From NCBI RefSeq assembly GCF_014200725.1, contig NZ_JACHCL010000002.1, positions 620,001-684,000 of the forward strand: a DNA stretch of 64,000 nucleotides, given 5' to 3'. This document shows, piece by piece, positions 42,078 through 50,677 of the stretch (position 1 is the stretch's first letter; the number at the start of each line of letters is the position of its first letter). Under the pieces are notes generated by a model that saw nothing but the letters and a program-made list of their open reading frames with translations, did no database searches and was not told the DNA's origin. This DNA is from Janthinobacterium silvisoli (lineage in GTDB: Bacteria > Pseudomonadota > Gammaproteobacteria > Burkholderiales > Burkholderiaceae_D). Both the position numbers and the translations under genes were made by a program.

Positions 42078-43028
42078 ATGAATAAACTGCAGGCAATGGA
42101 AGTATTCATACAGGTAGTCGATGCGGGCGGCTTTACGCGCGCTGCCGAAAACATGCAGTTACCCAAGGCCACCGTCTCGACCCTGATCCAGTCGCTCGAA
42201 GCGAGCTTGTCCGTGAAACTGCTGAACCGCACCACGCGCCACGTCAGCATTACCTCGGACGGCGCCGCCTATTACGAGCGCTGCGTGCGCATCCTGTCAG
42301 ATGTGCGCGAAGCGGAAGAATCGCTGTCGCGCACGCGGCTGAGCCCCAGCGGACGCTTGCGCGTAGATGCGCCCACGGCTCTGGCCAGCGAATTGCTGAT
42401 CCCTGCCCTGCCCGACTTTTTTGCGCGCTACCCCGACATCGTGCTGGAACTCGGTTGCAGCGACCGCCCGGTGGACTTGATCGAAGAAGGCGTCGATTGC
42501 GCCGTGCGCGGCGGCGAACTGGGCGACTTGAACCTGATCGCCCGGCGCGTCGGCCAGCTGCATTTCATGACTTGCGCCTCGCCAGCCTATCTGGCCCAGC
42601 ATGGTACGCCCACGCACCCGAATGATCTGACGGCCCACCGCGGCGTGAATTTTTTCTCGGCCAAGACGGGCAAGACCTTCGAATGGGATTTTACGCGCGA
42701 CGGCGAACGTATCCAGATTGCCATGAACAGCCATATCGCGCTGAACGATTCGAACGCCTACACGGCGGCGGGACTGGCAGGGCTTGGCGTGATCCAGATG
42801 ACCCACTTCATGCTGGAACCCCTGAAGCAGCAAGGCAGGATGATCGAATTGCTGGAAGACTGGCATTCGGACCCGCTACCCATCCACGTGATCTATCCAC
42901 CGAACCGCCACCTGTCCGCCAAGGTGCGCGTGTTCGTCGAATGGGTCGCCGACATGTTTTCCACCCACCCGGCCACGCAGCTCAAGAACAAGCATGCACG
43001 GCCTGAACTCCCGGAGACACAGCCATGA
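42078..43028 (+). CDS. LysR-family transcriptional regulator
   Basis: 316 residues. The N-terminal winged helix-turn-helix begins MNKLQAMEVFIQVVDAGGFTRAAENM and continues LPKATVSTLIQSLEASL. The effector-binding domain follows (about 90-295). The closest style is the group with LNRTTRHVSITSDGAAYYERC. The ribosome site is AAGGAAGAAG. It overlaps the downstream dehydrogenase by ATGA, so both are made from one transcript, and the regulator may control that gene and itself. A divergent small-protein/esterase-fold pair is another possible target. Confidence 0.93.
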   Translation: MNKLQAMEVFIQVVDAGGFTRAAENMQLPKATVSTLIQSLEASLSVKLLNRTTRHVSITSDGAAYYERCVRILSDVREAEESLSRTRLSPSGRLRVDAPTALASELLIPALPDFFARYPDIVLELGCSDRPVDLIEEGVDCAVRGGELGDLNLIARRVGQLHFMTCASPAYLAQHGTPTHPNDLTAHRGVNFFSAKTGKTFEWDFTRDGERIQIAMNSHIALNDSNAYTAAGLAGLGVIQMTHFMLEPLKQQGRMIELLEDWHSDPLPIHVIYPPNRHLSAKVRVFVEWVADMFSTHPATQLKNKHARPELPETQP

Positions 43029-43996
43029 CCGCAGTTCCCGCAACACCGCACAAGATCGTCTTCCTCGACCGCGACAGCCTGATCGCCACCGTCCGCGCAC
43101 CAGCATTTGCCCACGAATGGGCCGAATATCCGCACACCAAGGGCAGCGAACAGACGGTGGAACGTTTGCAAGACGCCACCATCGCCATCAGCAATAAAGT
43201 GCCGCTGCGCGCAGCCGAACTGGCGCAGTTACCGAAACTGAAAATGATCGCCGTGGCCGCCACCGGCACGGACATCATCGACCTGGCCGCCTGCCGCGAA
43301 CGCGGCATTATCGTCGCCAACATCCGCGACTACGCGCGCGCCACCGTACCAGAACACACGATGGCGCTGATGCTGGCCTTGCGCCGCCAGTTAATCGCCT
43401 ACCGGGCGGACGTGGAAGCGGGCCTGTGGCAGGCGTCCGAACGCTTCTGCCTGTTCGGCCACCCGATCCGCGACCTGGCCGGCAGCCGCCTGGGCTTGCT
43501 CGGTTACGGCGCGCTGGGCAAATCCGTGGCCCACCTGGCGCGCGCCTTCGGCATGGAAGTCGCCGTGCATAACCGTTCGCCCATCAACGAAGCCGATGTG
43601 CTGGAAGTGTCGAAAGAAGAATTGCTGGCCACTTCCGATATTCTCAGCCTGCACCTGCCACTGACCGACAAGACGCGCAACATCATCGGTGCGCTGGAGC
43701 TGGCCAGCATGAAGCCGACCGCCCTGCTGATCAACACGGCGCGCGGCGGCCTGGTCGATGAGGCAGCGCTGGCCCATGCCTTGCAAACCGGCGTGATCGC
43801 CGGCGCCGGCTTCGACGTCTTGAGCAAGGAGCCGCCGCCGCCCGATAACGTGCTGCTGAACCTGCGCCTGCCCAACTTTATCCTCACACCGCACACGGCC
43901 TGGGCCAGCGGCGAAGCCATGCAAAAACTGGCCGACCAGCTGATCGCCAACGTGGAAGCGTTTGCAAAAGGCACCCCGACGAATGTCGTGGGCTGA
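43025..43996 (+). CDS. D-2-hydroxyacid dehydrogenase (NAD-dependent)
   Basis: 323 residues. The NAD-binding motif GYGALGKSVAHLARAFGMEV is near 158-177. The conserved LPLTDKTRNII, INTARGGLVDEAAL (with catalytic Arg) and LTPHTAWAS (catalytic His) are all present. The family reduces 2-ketoacids such as glyoxylate, hydroxypyruvate or pyruvate, and the exact substrate is not readable. It is translationally coupled to the LysR regulator upstream. Confidence 0.92.
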   Translation: MTAVPATPHKIVFLDRDSLIATVRAPAFAHEWAEYPHTKGSEQTVERLQDATIAISNKVPLRAAELAQLPKLKMIAVAATGTDIIDLAACRERGIIVANIRDYARATVPEHTMALMLALRRQLIAYRADVEAGLWQASERFCLFGHPIRDLAGSRLGLLGYGALGKSVAHLARAFGMEVAVHNRSPINEADVLEVSKEELLATSDILSLHLPLTDKTRNIIGALELASMKPTALLINTARGGLVDEAALAHALQTGVIAGAGFDVLSKEPPPPDNVLLNLRLPNFILTPHTAWASGEAMQKLADQLIANVEAFAKGTPTNVVG

Positions 43997-44003
43997 GCGC
44001 CGC

Positions 44004-44537
44004 CTATAATTTCTGGTTGCCCCGGTACCAATCGTTGCCGACCCGGCGCAAATCGGCCTGTTGCACCGAGCCGAGCGCACCCGACCCTGAACGGCTGGCA
44101 TCGATATAGGTGATCTGGTCCATGCGCACCGTCAAGTCCTTGTTATAGACGGTGCTATGCAGCTTTACCGTACCGGCATTGTTATCGATGCTGACCAGCT
44201 TGCCCTGTTCGATGGTTGCGTTGATGGCGTTGCCATAATGGCCGTGCAGCATCAGATAAGTGCCGGGAGCGATACCGGCCAGTTCCTGGCGTATGCGCTC
44301 GGCCTGCGACAATGGCGCGCTGCTTTCGTGCTCTTCTTCCTCTTCCGTCGCGCCTGCCGCAAGTGCCTCGGCCCGGAATTGATCATATTTCTCGGGATCT
44401 TCCATACCCAGGTCTTCCAGCACCTGCCAGGCAATATCAACCTGATCCGAATATTGAACATAGGCAGGAATATTCAAGGCGCTACGCCATTTCTCATTTT
44501 TCGCCGCATAGTCCGCAAAGGTGTTGTGTTCAGCCAT
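44004..44537 (-). CDS. Hypothetical protein with acidic linker
   Basis: 177 residues. An N-terminal helical part (about 1-60) with ADYAAKNEKWRSALNIPAYV is followed by an EEEEEHESS run (about 68-76) and a C-terminal beta-rich part (about 85-177) with LHGHYGNAINATIEQGKLVSI and TVYNKDLTVRMDQITYIDA. No signal peptide. The family is not recognised. The start has GGAGAACACATC upstream. It converges with the dehydrogenase gene, 7 bases between stops. Confidence 0.7.
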   Translation of the reverse strand: MAEHNTFADYAAKNEKWRSALNIPAYVQYSDQVDIAWQVLEDLGMEDPEKYDQFRAEALAAGATEEEEEHESSAPLSQAERIRQELAGIAPGTYLMLHGHYGNAINATIEQGKLVSIDNNAGTVKLHSTVYNKDLTVRMDQITYIDASRSGSGALGSVQQADLRRVGNDWYRGNQKL

Positions 44538-44816
44538 GATGTGTTCTCCAGTTCATCTGTTCATTAGCAAATGCCCCGCGCGGCCAACCATGCCAGCTTG
44601 CCTGGCGGGGAGCTTATCTATTGCAATCACTGTGGTATAAACCTTGCTCAGTTCAGGTATCCCGGCAATACCACCAAGTGCGGCACAATAGGGGACTATG
44701 GGAAGGTCGGCTAGCGCAGACAGGTCGCGCTGATGAAGGATTTGTTGGTCGTGCCTTGAAATGAAAACTACGCCTGATTTGAACGGTGCGCAAGCGCGCA
44801 CCGCAAACAAATCAGC
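44538..44816. other. Gene-free stretch with a large hairpin
   Basis: 279 bases between two minus-strand genes. A minus-strand open frame of 85 codons (44553-44810) is present but has no ribosome site or recognisable content. The clearest structure is the nested hairpin at 44774-44815. Confidence 0.4.
44774..44815 (-). terminator. Nested hairpin directly after the GNAT gene, probable terminator
   Basis: Outer arms CTGATTTG and CAAATCAG enclose inner arms CGGTGCGC and GCGCACCG with loop AAGC. It begins one base after the stop codon of the acetyltransferase gene. There is no long T-run after it (only TTTTC some bases on), so intrinsic termination is plausible but not certain. Confidence 0.6.
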
Positions 44817-45380
44817 TTAAGCTTGCTGAAGCCGCCGCGCCTGCCAATCGCGCCGCAGCAAGCCATACAGGGCCGAGTCGCTGACCAGGCCACCGACAAT
44901 CCAGCGCTCAGGCAAGAAACCTTCCTGCTTGAAACCCTGGCGCTCCAGGGCGCTGGCCGAGCCTTTGTTGAGCGGGTCGATATCGGCTTCCAGGCGGTTC
45001 AAATCGCGTTCGATGAAAGCAAATTCCAGCAATGCATCCAGCGCCTCTTGCATATAGCCTTTGCCCCAATGCTGGCGGCCCAGCACATAGCCGATCTCGG
45101 CGCGGCGGTTTTGCCGGTGCACGGAAAACAAGGTGCAATTGCCCAGGTATTCGCCGGTGGACGTCAGCTCGATGGCGAAGCGAAAAAATTCTTCCTTTTC
45201 AAACGCGGCGGCGTCTTCCGCGATCTTGGTAGCGGCGCGTTCGCGGTCCGTCCAGGGCGGTTCGCTGAAATAGCGCATGACTTCAGGGTCAGCATGGATG
45301 GCAAACAAGGCTGCTGCATCGGATGGCTGCGTCTTGCGCAGGGTCAAGCGGGCGGTGGTAATCGTCTTCGAATAAGCCAT
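44817..45380 (-). CDS. GNAT-family N-acetyltransferase, RimJ/RimL-like
   Basis: 187 residues. TTARLTLRKTQPSDAAALFAI at the N-terminus and AEIGYVLGRQHWGKGYMQEAL with the acetyl-CoA loop (about 93-112), then LEADIDPLNKGSASALERQGF, are the marks of the RimJ/RimL branch that modifies ribosomal protein N-termini or other amines. The actual substrate is unknown. It is a single gene with an AT-rich promoter region on its 5' side shared with a divergent hypothetical gene. Confidence 0.92.
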   Translation of the reverse strand: MAYSKTITTARLTLRKTQPSDAAALFAIHADPEVMRYFSEPPWTDRERAATKIAEDAAAFEKEEFFRFAIELTSTGEYLGNCTLFSVHRQNRRAEIGYVLGRQHWGKGYMQEALDALLEFAFIERDLNRLEADIDPLNKGSASALERQGFKQEGFLPERWIVGGLVSDSALYGLLRRDWQARRLQQA

Positions 45381-45475
45381 GCAATTCCTTTGGTATCAAA
45401 TCGGCGACTCTTATTATTTCATTTTATTATAATGATGCGGCAAGTTTTTCCACCCATGTCTTTCAGGATACAAGC

Positions 45476-46141
45476 ATGTCGTTTTTCAAGCGGGAGTATG
45501 AGGTCTATCTGCTGCTGGCCGGCCCCGATGCACCAGGCCTTTGGCAAGCGGAACAATGGAACCCGTTCGCCGCCAGCCTCGATCAATTGATGGTCCAGGC
45601 GCGTGGCAAGGCTGGTCTGCGCAGCCATCAATACAATCCGCAAGGCAAGCTGATTCCATTCGGCCGCCTGGGCTGGAATGCAGCATCGCACGCGAAGTGG
45701 ACGCACACGCCGGCCACCACGCAGGCGCGCTTCATGAGCCTGGAAGTGTGGGCGCCGACCTGGACAAGCTGCGAAAAAGACGATCTGGCGCCCGACCTGT
45801 TTATCGCCCTGGCCAATGAAGCCTTGCTGGGATTGGTCGGCAAGGCAATGCAATTCGGGCAGCGCCTGCTGTGTGCCATCGCCACCGATCTGGGCTTAGC
45901 AGCCGCTGATGCGCTACGGCAAACGTTGACGCAACTGGGCGTGCAGCAGCAAGCACCGTGGTTTGCCCATACGCGCCGGCCGTGGGGCCGCGCCGCCTAT
46001 GGTGGGTTTTCCTGCGCCATCCAGGATATGCTACTCAGTGGCCTGTTCCAGACGGGCGACCCGCACGGCCGGCCCCTCGATGCCGCGTCGTTCCGGGAGC
46101 CGTGGACACAGATCGATCTGGAAACAGCAGCCCGGCATTGA
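45476..46141 (+). CDS. Hypothetical protein
   Basis: 221 residues, no signal peptide, rich in Trp and aromatic residues: for example MSFFKREYEVYLLLAG, GLWQAEQWNPFAASL, FGRLGWNAASHAKWTHTP and SLEVWAPTWTSCEKDD. I do not recognise the family. It has a clean AGGATACAAGC ribosome site and an intrinsic terminator about 110 bases after the stop, so it is a real single-gene unit. The even spread of Trp and the small size could suit an immunity or binding protein, but nothing proves it. Confidence 0.7.
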   Translation: MSFFKREYEVYLLLAGPDAPGLWQAEQWNPFAASLDQLMVQARGKAGLRSHQYNPQGKLIPFGRLGWNAASHAKWTHTPATTQARFMSLEVWAPTWTSCEKDDLAPDLFIALANEALLGLVGKAMQFGQRLLCAIATDLGLAAADALRQTLTQLGVQQQAPWFAHTRRPWGRAAYGGFSCAIQDMLLSGLFQTGDPHGRPLDAASFREPWTQIDLETAARH

Positions 46142-46253
46142 CAAGCAGAGATGAGCATGGCATCGTTAGCCCATGCCATCCTCCTTGCCCCTCCTTGCAT
46201 CGATTATTGCCACCATTAAACACCGGGTGGCTTAGCAGAGGAATGACATTGCA

Positions 46254-46276
46254 AAAGCCGCCTGCGGGGCGGCTTT
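46254..46276 (+). terminator. GC-rich hairpin terminator
   Basis: AAAGCCGCC, TGCGG, GGCGGCTTT followed by GTTG. It lies between the hypothetical gene and the kinase-like gene. Only a short T-run, but a typical stem. Confidence 0.7.
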
Positions 46277-46332
46277 GTTGCATCAGGCGTCGCGCAGGTT
46301 TTATCTCCAACAACAGAAACCAGCGAGCGACC

Positions 46333-46842
46333 ATGCACTCCACTTCCAACCAGCCATTTTCCACACCAACACTGCACCTGGTGTGCGGCAAGATCGCCTC
46401 GGGCAAATCCACCTTGACCAGCCGCCTGGCTGCGGCGCCACAGACGGTGCGCATCAGCGAAGATACCTTGCTGGCCCAGCTTTATCCGGGCCAGATCAGC
46501 AGCCTGGCCGATTACGTGGCCCACGCAGCCCGCTTGCGGGCTGCCATGCAGCCGCTGTGCCTGCAGATGCTGCAAGCCGGCATTTCCGTGGTGCTCGATT
46601 TCCCGGCCAATACACTGGCCAGCCGCGTCTGGATGCGCGAGCTGGCTGAACAGAGCGGCATGCCGCATGTACTGCATTTTCTCGATGTGCCCGATGCAGT
46701 CTGCAAGGCGCGCTTGCGCCAGCGCAATGAAGATGGCAAGCATCCCTTCCAGACCAGCGAAGAACAATTCGACGCCATCACGCGCCACTTCGTGCCGCCG
46801 TCCGTCGAGGAAGGGTTTGTGATCGTGCGGCTGGACAGTTAA
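46333..46842 (+). CDS. P-loop AAA-type ATP-binding protein (small kinase-like)
   Basis: 169 residues from the ATG at 46333. Walker A is GKIASGKST (about residues 19-27), after the strand LHLVCG. SEDTLLAQLYPGQI and VVLDFPANTL look like the nucleoside-kinase-like P-loop family often annotated as ATP-binding proteins (zeta-toxin or chloramphenicol phosphotransferase fold). Substrate unknown. The ribosome site is weak. The frame is open further 5' but no better start is seen. The stop overlaps the opposite-strand lldD stop by 4 bases. Confidence 0.8.
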   Translation: MHSTSNQPFSTPTLHLVCGKIASGKSTLTSRLAAAPQTVRISEDTLLAQLYPGQISSLADYVAHAARLRAAMQPLCLQMLQAGISVVLDFPANTLASRVWMRELAEQSGMPHVLHFLDVPDAVCKARLRQRNEDGKHPFQTSEEQFDAITRHFVPPSVEEGFVIVRLDS

Positions 46843-47996
46843 AACGTGCCCGGCAGCAGGATCTTTTTATCCACCTGCTGCAAATCGCGCAAGCCGCAAA
46901 AAGCCATCGTCAGGTCCAGCTCGTTACGGATAATGTCCAGGCATTTTGTGACGCCCTGCTCGCCCATGGCGCCCAGGCCGTACAGGAAAGGGCGGCCGAT
47001 ATACACGCCCTTGGCGCCCAGGGCCACGGCCTTGAGCACGTCCTGGCCCGAGCGGATGCCGCCATCCATATGCACTTCGATTTGCGAGCCGACGGCGTCG
47101 ACGATGGCGGGCAAGGCTTCGATCGACGATTGCGCGCCGTCGAGCTGGCGCCCGCCATGATTGGAAACGATCAGCGCATCGGCGCCGCTGGCCACGGCCA
47201 GGCGCGCGTCTTCGGGGTCCATGATGCCCTTGATGATCAGTTTACCGCCCCAGCGCTGCTTGATCCATTCCACGTCGGCCCAGGACAGGCTCAAGTCGAA
47301 CTGCTGCTGGGTCCAGGCCGACAGCGAAGACATATCGGACACCGAAGTGGCGTGGCCGACGATATTGCCGAAACCGCGCCGTTTAGTCGCCAGCATGCCC
47401 ATTACCCAGCGCGGCTTGGTGGCCATATTAAGGATATTCGGGATCGTCAGTTTTGGCGGCGCCGACAAGCCGTTGCGTATATCCTTGTGGCGCTGGCCCA
47501 GCACCTGCAAGTCCAAGGTCAGCACCAGCGCGCTGCAGTTGGCCGCCTTGGCGCGGTCGATCAGGCGATTGATGAATTCGCGGTCCTTCATTACATACAG
47601 CTGGAACCAGAATGGTTTTGTGGTGTTCGCCGCCACGTCTTCGATCGAGCAGATGCTCATGGTCGACAAGGTGAACGGTACGCCGAAGCGTTCGGCCGCC
47701 CTGGCCGCCAGGATTTCACCATCGGCATGCTGCATGCCGGTCAAGCCCGTGGGCGACAAGGCCACCGGCATGGCCACCTGCTGGCCCACCATGGTCGTTG
47801 CCAGGCTGCGGTTTTCCAGGTTCACGGCTACCCGCTGGCGGAATTTGATTTTCGCGAAATCGCTATTGTTGGCGCGGTAGGTCGATTCTGTCCAGGAACC
47901 GGAATCGGCATAATCGTAAAACATGCGCGGCACCCGTTTTTGGGCCAATACACGCAAATCTTCGATGCAGGTGATCATATTCGTGCCCATGCTCAT
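46839..47996 (-). CDS. lldD: FMN-dependent L-lactate dehydrogenase / alpha-hydroxy-acid dehydrogenase
   Basis: 385 residues from the ATG at 47996 (AGGAAACGC just upstream). The FMN enzyme family signature SNHGGRQLDGA holds the active-site His, with Lys in KLIIKGIMDPEDA, and MDGGIRSGQDVLKA and YIGRPFLYGLGAMGE for phosphate binding. The N-terminal IEDLRVLAQKRVPRMFYDYADSGSW is typical of LldD. It oxidises L-lactate to pyruvate at the inner membrane and passes electrons to quinone. Related hydroxyacid oxidases cannot be fully excluded. Confidence 0.9.
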   Translation of the reverse strand: MSMGTNMITCIEDLRVLAQKRVPRMFYDYADSGSWTESTYRANNSDFAKIKFRQRVAVNLENRSLATTMVGQQVAMPVALSPTGLTGMQHADGEILAARAAERFGVPFTLSTMSICSIEDVAANTTKPFWFQLYVMKDREFINRLIDRAKAANCSALVLTLDLQVLGQRHKDIRNGLSAPPKLTIPNILNMATKPRWVMGMLATKRRGFGNIVGHATSVSDMSSLSAWTQQQFDLSLSWADVEWIKQRWGGKLIIKGIMDPEDARLAVASGADALIVSNHGGRQLDGAQSSIEALPAIVDAVGSQIEVHMDGGIRSGQDVLKAVALGAKGVYIGRPFLYGLGAMGEQGVTKCLDIIRNELDLTMAFCGLRDLQQVDKKILLPGTF

Positions 47997-48097
47997 GCGT
48001 TTCCTCGGTCGATAACAAGTCAGGCCATGATCCTGCATTTGCTGGCAATTGTCTATCCGTCACCTGATTTACTCAAGCGTGACTGTGACAGGCATAA

Positions 48098-48123
48098 AAA
48101 AAGACAGGCGAACCTGTCTTTTT
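48098..48123 (-). terminator. Rho-independent terminator of the sixth Asr-like gene
   Basis: AAAAGACAGG, CGAA, CCTGTCTTTT flanked by A/T runs on both sides, ending the minus-strand Asr-like transcript. It belongs to the same GACAG-stem style as the terminators at 27604, 28424 and 33813. Confidence 0.88.
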
Positions 48124-48140
48124 GTAGGCACAGCGCGCGC

Positions 48141-48455
48141 TTACTTGGCTGCTGGTGCTGGCGTTACCGGTGCGCTGGCAACCTTGGTGTCGGCGGCTTT
48201 CGCTTCGGTTTTCTTCACGCTTTTATGCGCTTTTTTCTTGGCAACCTTGGCTTCGGCGCTGGCGGCCGGGGTCGCTTCCTTGGCTTCAGTTTTCACGGCT
48301 TCCTTGCCTGGCTTGACCTGGGCTTTCATGGCCACGGGGGCGGAAGCTGCTGGGGTAGTGGCAGAAGCAGCTGGGGCTGGTGCTTGAGCGAATGCAGCGG
48401 AAGCGAACAGGCCGGCGATCAGGGTAGCGCTCAGTTTGGCAAAAACGTTTTTCAT
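48141..48455 (-). CDS. Asr-like secreted Ala/Lys/Pro-rich small protein (paralogue 6)
   Basis: 104 residues. The signal peptide has MKNVFAKLSATLIAGLFASA then AFA, cleaved before QAPAPAAS. The mature part has Lys/Glu-rich KPGKEAVKTEAKEATPAAS, then KVAKKKAHKSVKKTEAK and a final Ala/Pro run. It is about 15 kb from the other copies but keeps the signal peptide, the TGAGGATTGCACC ribosome site, the upstream TGTAA block (48516-48578) and the GACAGG-type terminator. So the whole transcription unit is conserved, not just the protein. Confidence 0.8.
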   Translation of the reverse strand: MKNVFAKLSATLIAGLFASAAFAQAPAPAASATTPAASAPVAMKAQVKPGKEAVKTEAKEATPAASAEAKVAKKKAHKSVKKTEAKAADTKVASAPVTPAPAAK

Positions 48456-48515
48456 GGTGCAATCCTCAAGTTCAAGTAGTTGGTTTATCTGTCTGTGTGT
48501 GACGCGGTGTTTTGC

Positions 48516-48578
48516 GTGTCACTGAGCAAAAAACGCGGTGGCGGGCACGGGCGTTGACGGTCATTACAAACACTTACA
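48516..48578 (-). promoter_or_regulatory. Conserved upstream block, copy 4 (Asr-like gene)
   Basis: On the minus strand: TGTAAGTGTT from 48578, TGTAATGAC from 48568, CGTCAACGCC, and GCGTTTTTTGCTCAGTGACAC ending at 48516. The distance from the first TGTAA to the start codon is about 123 bases, nearly the same as in copies 2 and 3. Confidence 0.7.
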
Positions 48579-48599
48579 ATCACTGAACGATGAGGCTTG

Positions 48600-49556
48600 T
48601 TACCAGTCGCGCATTCCCAATATCTTCTCACCCAGCTCGCTCAGCTGCGCCTGCGGATACAGCCGCTTTTCCTGTTCCAGAGGGTCGCCCGGGAACGCAT
48701 ACCCTTGCGGCGCGCTGCGCTCGCGCCAGCTTTGCACGCGCCACTCGCGCAAACTCGGGTTATCTTGCTGGGCCGGCGTGAAGGAAATATATTGCGCCAG
48801 CCGCACCTGGTCGGTCGAGGTATTCGGACGGATGCCGTGCGCCAGCAAGCTGTTGAAGATCAATAGCTCACCTTTTTTCATGGCAATGAATTCCATTGGA
48901 TACGGCACCGTTGCCAAATCAGGCTGCCACGGGTTGCGCTCCTTGGCAGCCTGCGCGCGCCAGGCGGCAAAGTGCTGAAACAGTTGCGGATAGCATTGAA
49001 AGCCGCCGCTCTCGGGTGTCGTATCGGACAAGGCCAGCACGCCTTGCACATTGACGGGCAGCGGATCGAGTGTCGTGTCCGCATCCCAGTGGATAAAACC
49101 GCCAAACTTGCGTTTGCCCTGGTTCGGCGTATTCAGGTTAGCGCGGTCTATCGTCACCCATAAATCTACACGGTCCCAGATATCGACAAAGGCGTCGTAG
49201 ACACGCGGCGTCTGGCGGTTATCCCACAGCGTCTGGTTGTGGTAAGCCTCCACCATGCCGGAACCGTTGAGCTCCTTCATGGCGTGATCGCGCAATTGAG
49301 CGCGGTTCCAGCTGGCAGGATCGTGCTGGTCCAGTCCCTGGAATTGCCACAGAAAATCCGTGGTGCGCAGCACCTGTTCAGGCGTGACGGCATCCTTGAC
49401 GATGACATAGCCATAGGTTTGCCAGTGCCGAAAATCGCTGTCGGACAACACGCGCAGCGGCAACTGCTTTTGCAGCTCGCGCAGCTGGGTTTGCTCCGTG
49501 TAGGCCACGGACGGATTACCGGGGCGCTGGTCGCCATACTTATATTGATCTTGCAT
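48600..49556 (-). CDS. Phytanoyl-CoA dioxygenase (PhyH) family protein
   Basis: 318 residues from the ATG at 49556 (GAGGAGA six bases upstream). The non-haem Fe(II)/2-oxoglutarate pattern is present: HWDAD, where the His and Asp would bind iron (about 160-165), and a later LLAHGIRPN with the third His, followed by an Arg for 2-oxoglutarate (RLAQYISF). WQFQGLDQHDPASW supports the PhyH family. Substrate unknown. It is divergent from an AraC regulator gene, with the two starts about 117 bases apart. Confidence 0.87.
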   Translation of the reverse strand: MQDQYKYGDQRPGNPSVAYTEQTQLRELQKQLPLRVLSDSDFRHWQTYGYVIVKDAVTPEQVLRTTDFLWQFQGLDQHDPASWNRAQLRDHAMKELNGSGMVEAYHNQTLWDNRQTPRVYDAFVDIWDRVDLWVTIDRANLNTPNQGKRKFGGFIHWDADTTLDPLPVNVQGVLALSDTTPESGGFQCYPQLFQHFAAWRAQAAKERNPWQPDLATVPYPMEFIAMKKGELLIFNSLLAHGIRPNTSTDQVRLAQYISFTPAQQDNPSLREWRVQSWRERSAPQGYAFPGDPLEQEKRLYPQAQLSELGEKILGMRDW

Positions 49557-49672
49557 CGCTGTCTCCTCTGTTGTGTGTGAGACAGATTGTGCGATGCCGG
49601 CAACCATCAAAAGACGCGCAAAGTCGCCAATACTGATACGATCCTGACTATCAATCTCTATAAAACGTCACG

Positions 49673-50530
49673 ATGACACCGTTATTCGAGCAAGTCACGA
49701 TACCGTCCGGCCATTCCTGGGGCTTGCTGTGGCGCGAACTGGAGACGATTCCCTTTATCTGGCATTACCACCCGCAGTTCGAGCTGACCCTGACGGTCAA
49801 TGCGCGCGGCCAGCGCTATATCGGCGACCATCTCGGCGATTTCGAACCTGGCGACCTGGTGCTGGTGGGGCCGAACTTGCCGCATACCTGGTCGGCGCAT
49901 GAGCGCCTCGATAGCGCGCAACCGATGCTGGCGGTGGTGGTGTGGTTTGCGCCCGAGTGGATTACGCAACTGGCGGCGTTTCCCGAGTTGCGAAGCTTGC
50001 GGCAACTGGCTGCGCGCGCCGGCCCTGCCTTGCATTTTTCGCCCGCAACCAGCGCCCGCTGCGCTGAACGGCTATTGCAGCTGCAAGTCTTGCCTGCGCC
50101 GCAGCGTTTGCCCTTGCTGCTCGATGTACTGCTGATGCTGGCTGAGGATGGCAAAGCGCAGGCACTGGCGTCGATGGCGCAAACAGCGATCAATATTGAT
50201 AGCCAGCAAAAACGCATGGAAAAAGTGCTGGATCATATGCATACGCATTTCCGCGACGAGATTGCGCTGGAAATCCTGGCGCAGCAGGCTGCCCTGTCGC
50301 TGGGCGCCTTTCACCGCTTTTTCAAGCGCCATGCATCTTGTACGCCGGGCGCCTATCTGGCCCGGCTGCGCATAGGCCGCGCCTGCCAGCAATTGATCGA
50401 GAGTGAATTGAGCATAGCCGTGATCGCGCAGGAAGCCGGTTATCGCAACCTGGCGCATTTCAACCGCCAGTTCCTGGCGACCAAACGGGTGACACCACGG
50501 ACATTTCGCCGGCAATATCGGCACGACTAG
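49673..50530 (+). CDS. AraC-family transcriptional regulator
   Basis: 285 residues. The N-terminal cupin-like domain (about 10-110), with WHYHPQFELTLTVNARG and GDHLGDFEPGDLVLVGPNLPHTW, would sense the inducer. The C-terminal pair of helix-turn-helix motifs (about 185-282), with LSLGAFHRFFKRHASCTPGAYLARLRIGRAC and AGYRNLAHFNRQF, is standard AraC. It is encoded head-to-head with the PhyH dioxygenase gene, its likely target. Confidence 0.93.
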   Translation: MTPLFEQVTIPSGHSWGLLWRELETIPFIWHYHPQFELTLTVNARGQRYIGDHLGDFEPGDLVLVGPNLPHTWSAHERLDSAQPMLAVVVWFAPEWITQLAAFPELRSLRQLAARAGPALHFSPATSARCAERLLQLQVLPAPQRLPLLLDVLLMLAEDGKAQALASMAQTAINIDSQQKRMEKVLDHMHTHFRDEIALEILAQQAALSLGAFHRFFKRHASCTPGAYLARLRIGRACQQLIESELSIAVIAQEAGYRNLAHFNRQFLATKRVTPRTFRRQYRHD

Positions 50531-50545
50531 GAAATGAAGAAAAAA

Positions 50546-50593
50546 ACGAAGAGAAAAACGAAAAAGGGGACCAGATTTTTCAATCTGATCCCC
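50546..50593 (-). terminator. Rho-independent terminator of the tRNA-Arg operon
   Basis: On the minus strand the hairpin GGGGATCAGATT / AATCTGGTCCCC (50566-50593) is followed by TTTTTCGTTTTT. It sits just after the last tRNA gene of the minus-strand operon and also faces the end of the AraC gene. Confidence 0.88.
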
Positions 50594-50600
50594 AATATTC

Positions 50601-50677
50601 TGGTGCGGCTGGCAGGAATTGAACCCACGACCCCTTGGTTCGTAGCCAAGTACTCTATCCAGCTGAGCTACAGCCGC
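50601..50677 (-). tRNA. tRNA-Arg(ACG), copy 4 of the operon
   Basis: 77 bases including encoded CCA. The acceptor stem GCGGCTG/CAGCCGC pairs fully. The anticodon arm is CTTGG, loop CTACGAA, CCAAG with anticodon ACG (Arg). The T arm has TTCAATT. All four copies in the cluster have identical sequence. Confidence 0.97.

Noticed and set aside
44553..44810. 85-codon minus-strand frame between two genes
   Set aside because: No ribosome site, no recognised motif, and it runs into a large hairpin. Treated as non-coding, with a small chance of a relic gene.
45476..46141. Considering the Trp-rich hypothetical protein as a toxin or immunity protein
   Set aside because: No motif, partner gene or composition shift supports it. 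It stays a hypothetical protein.
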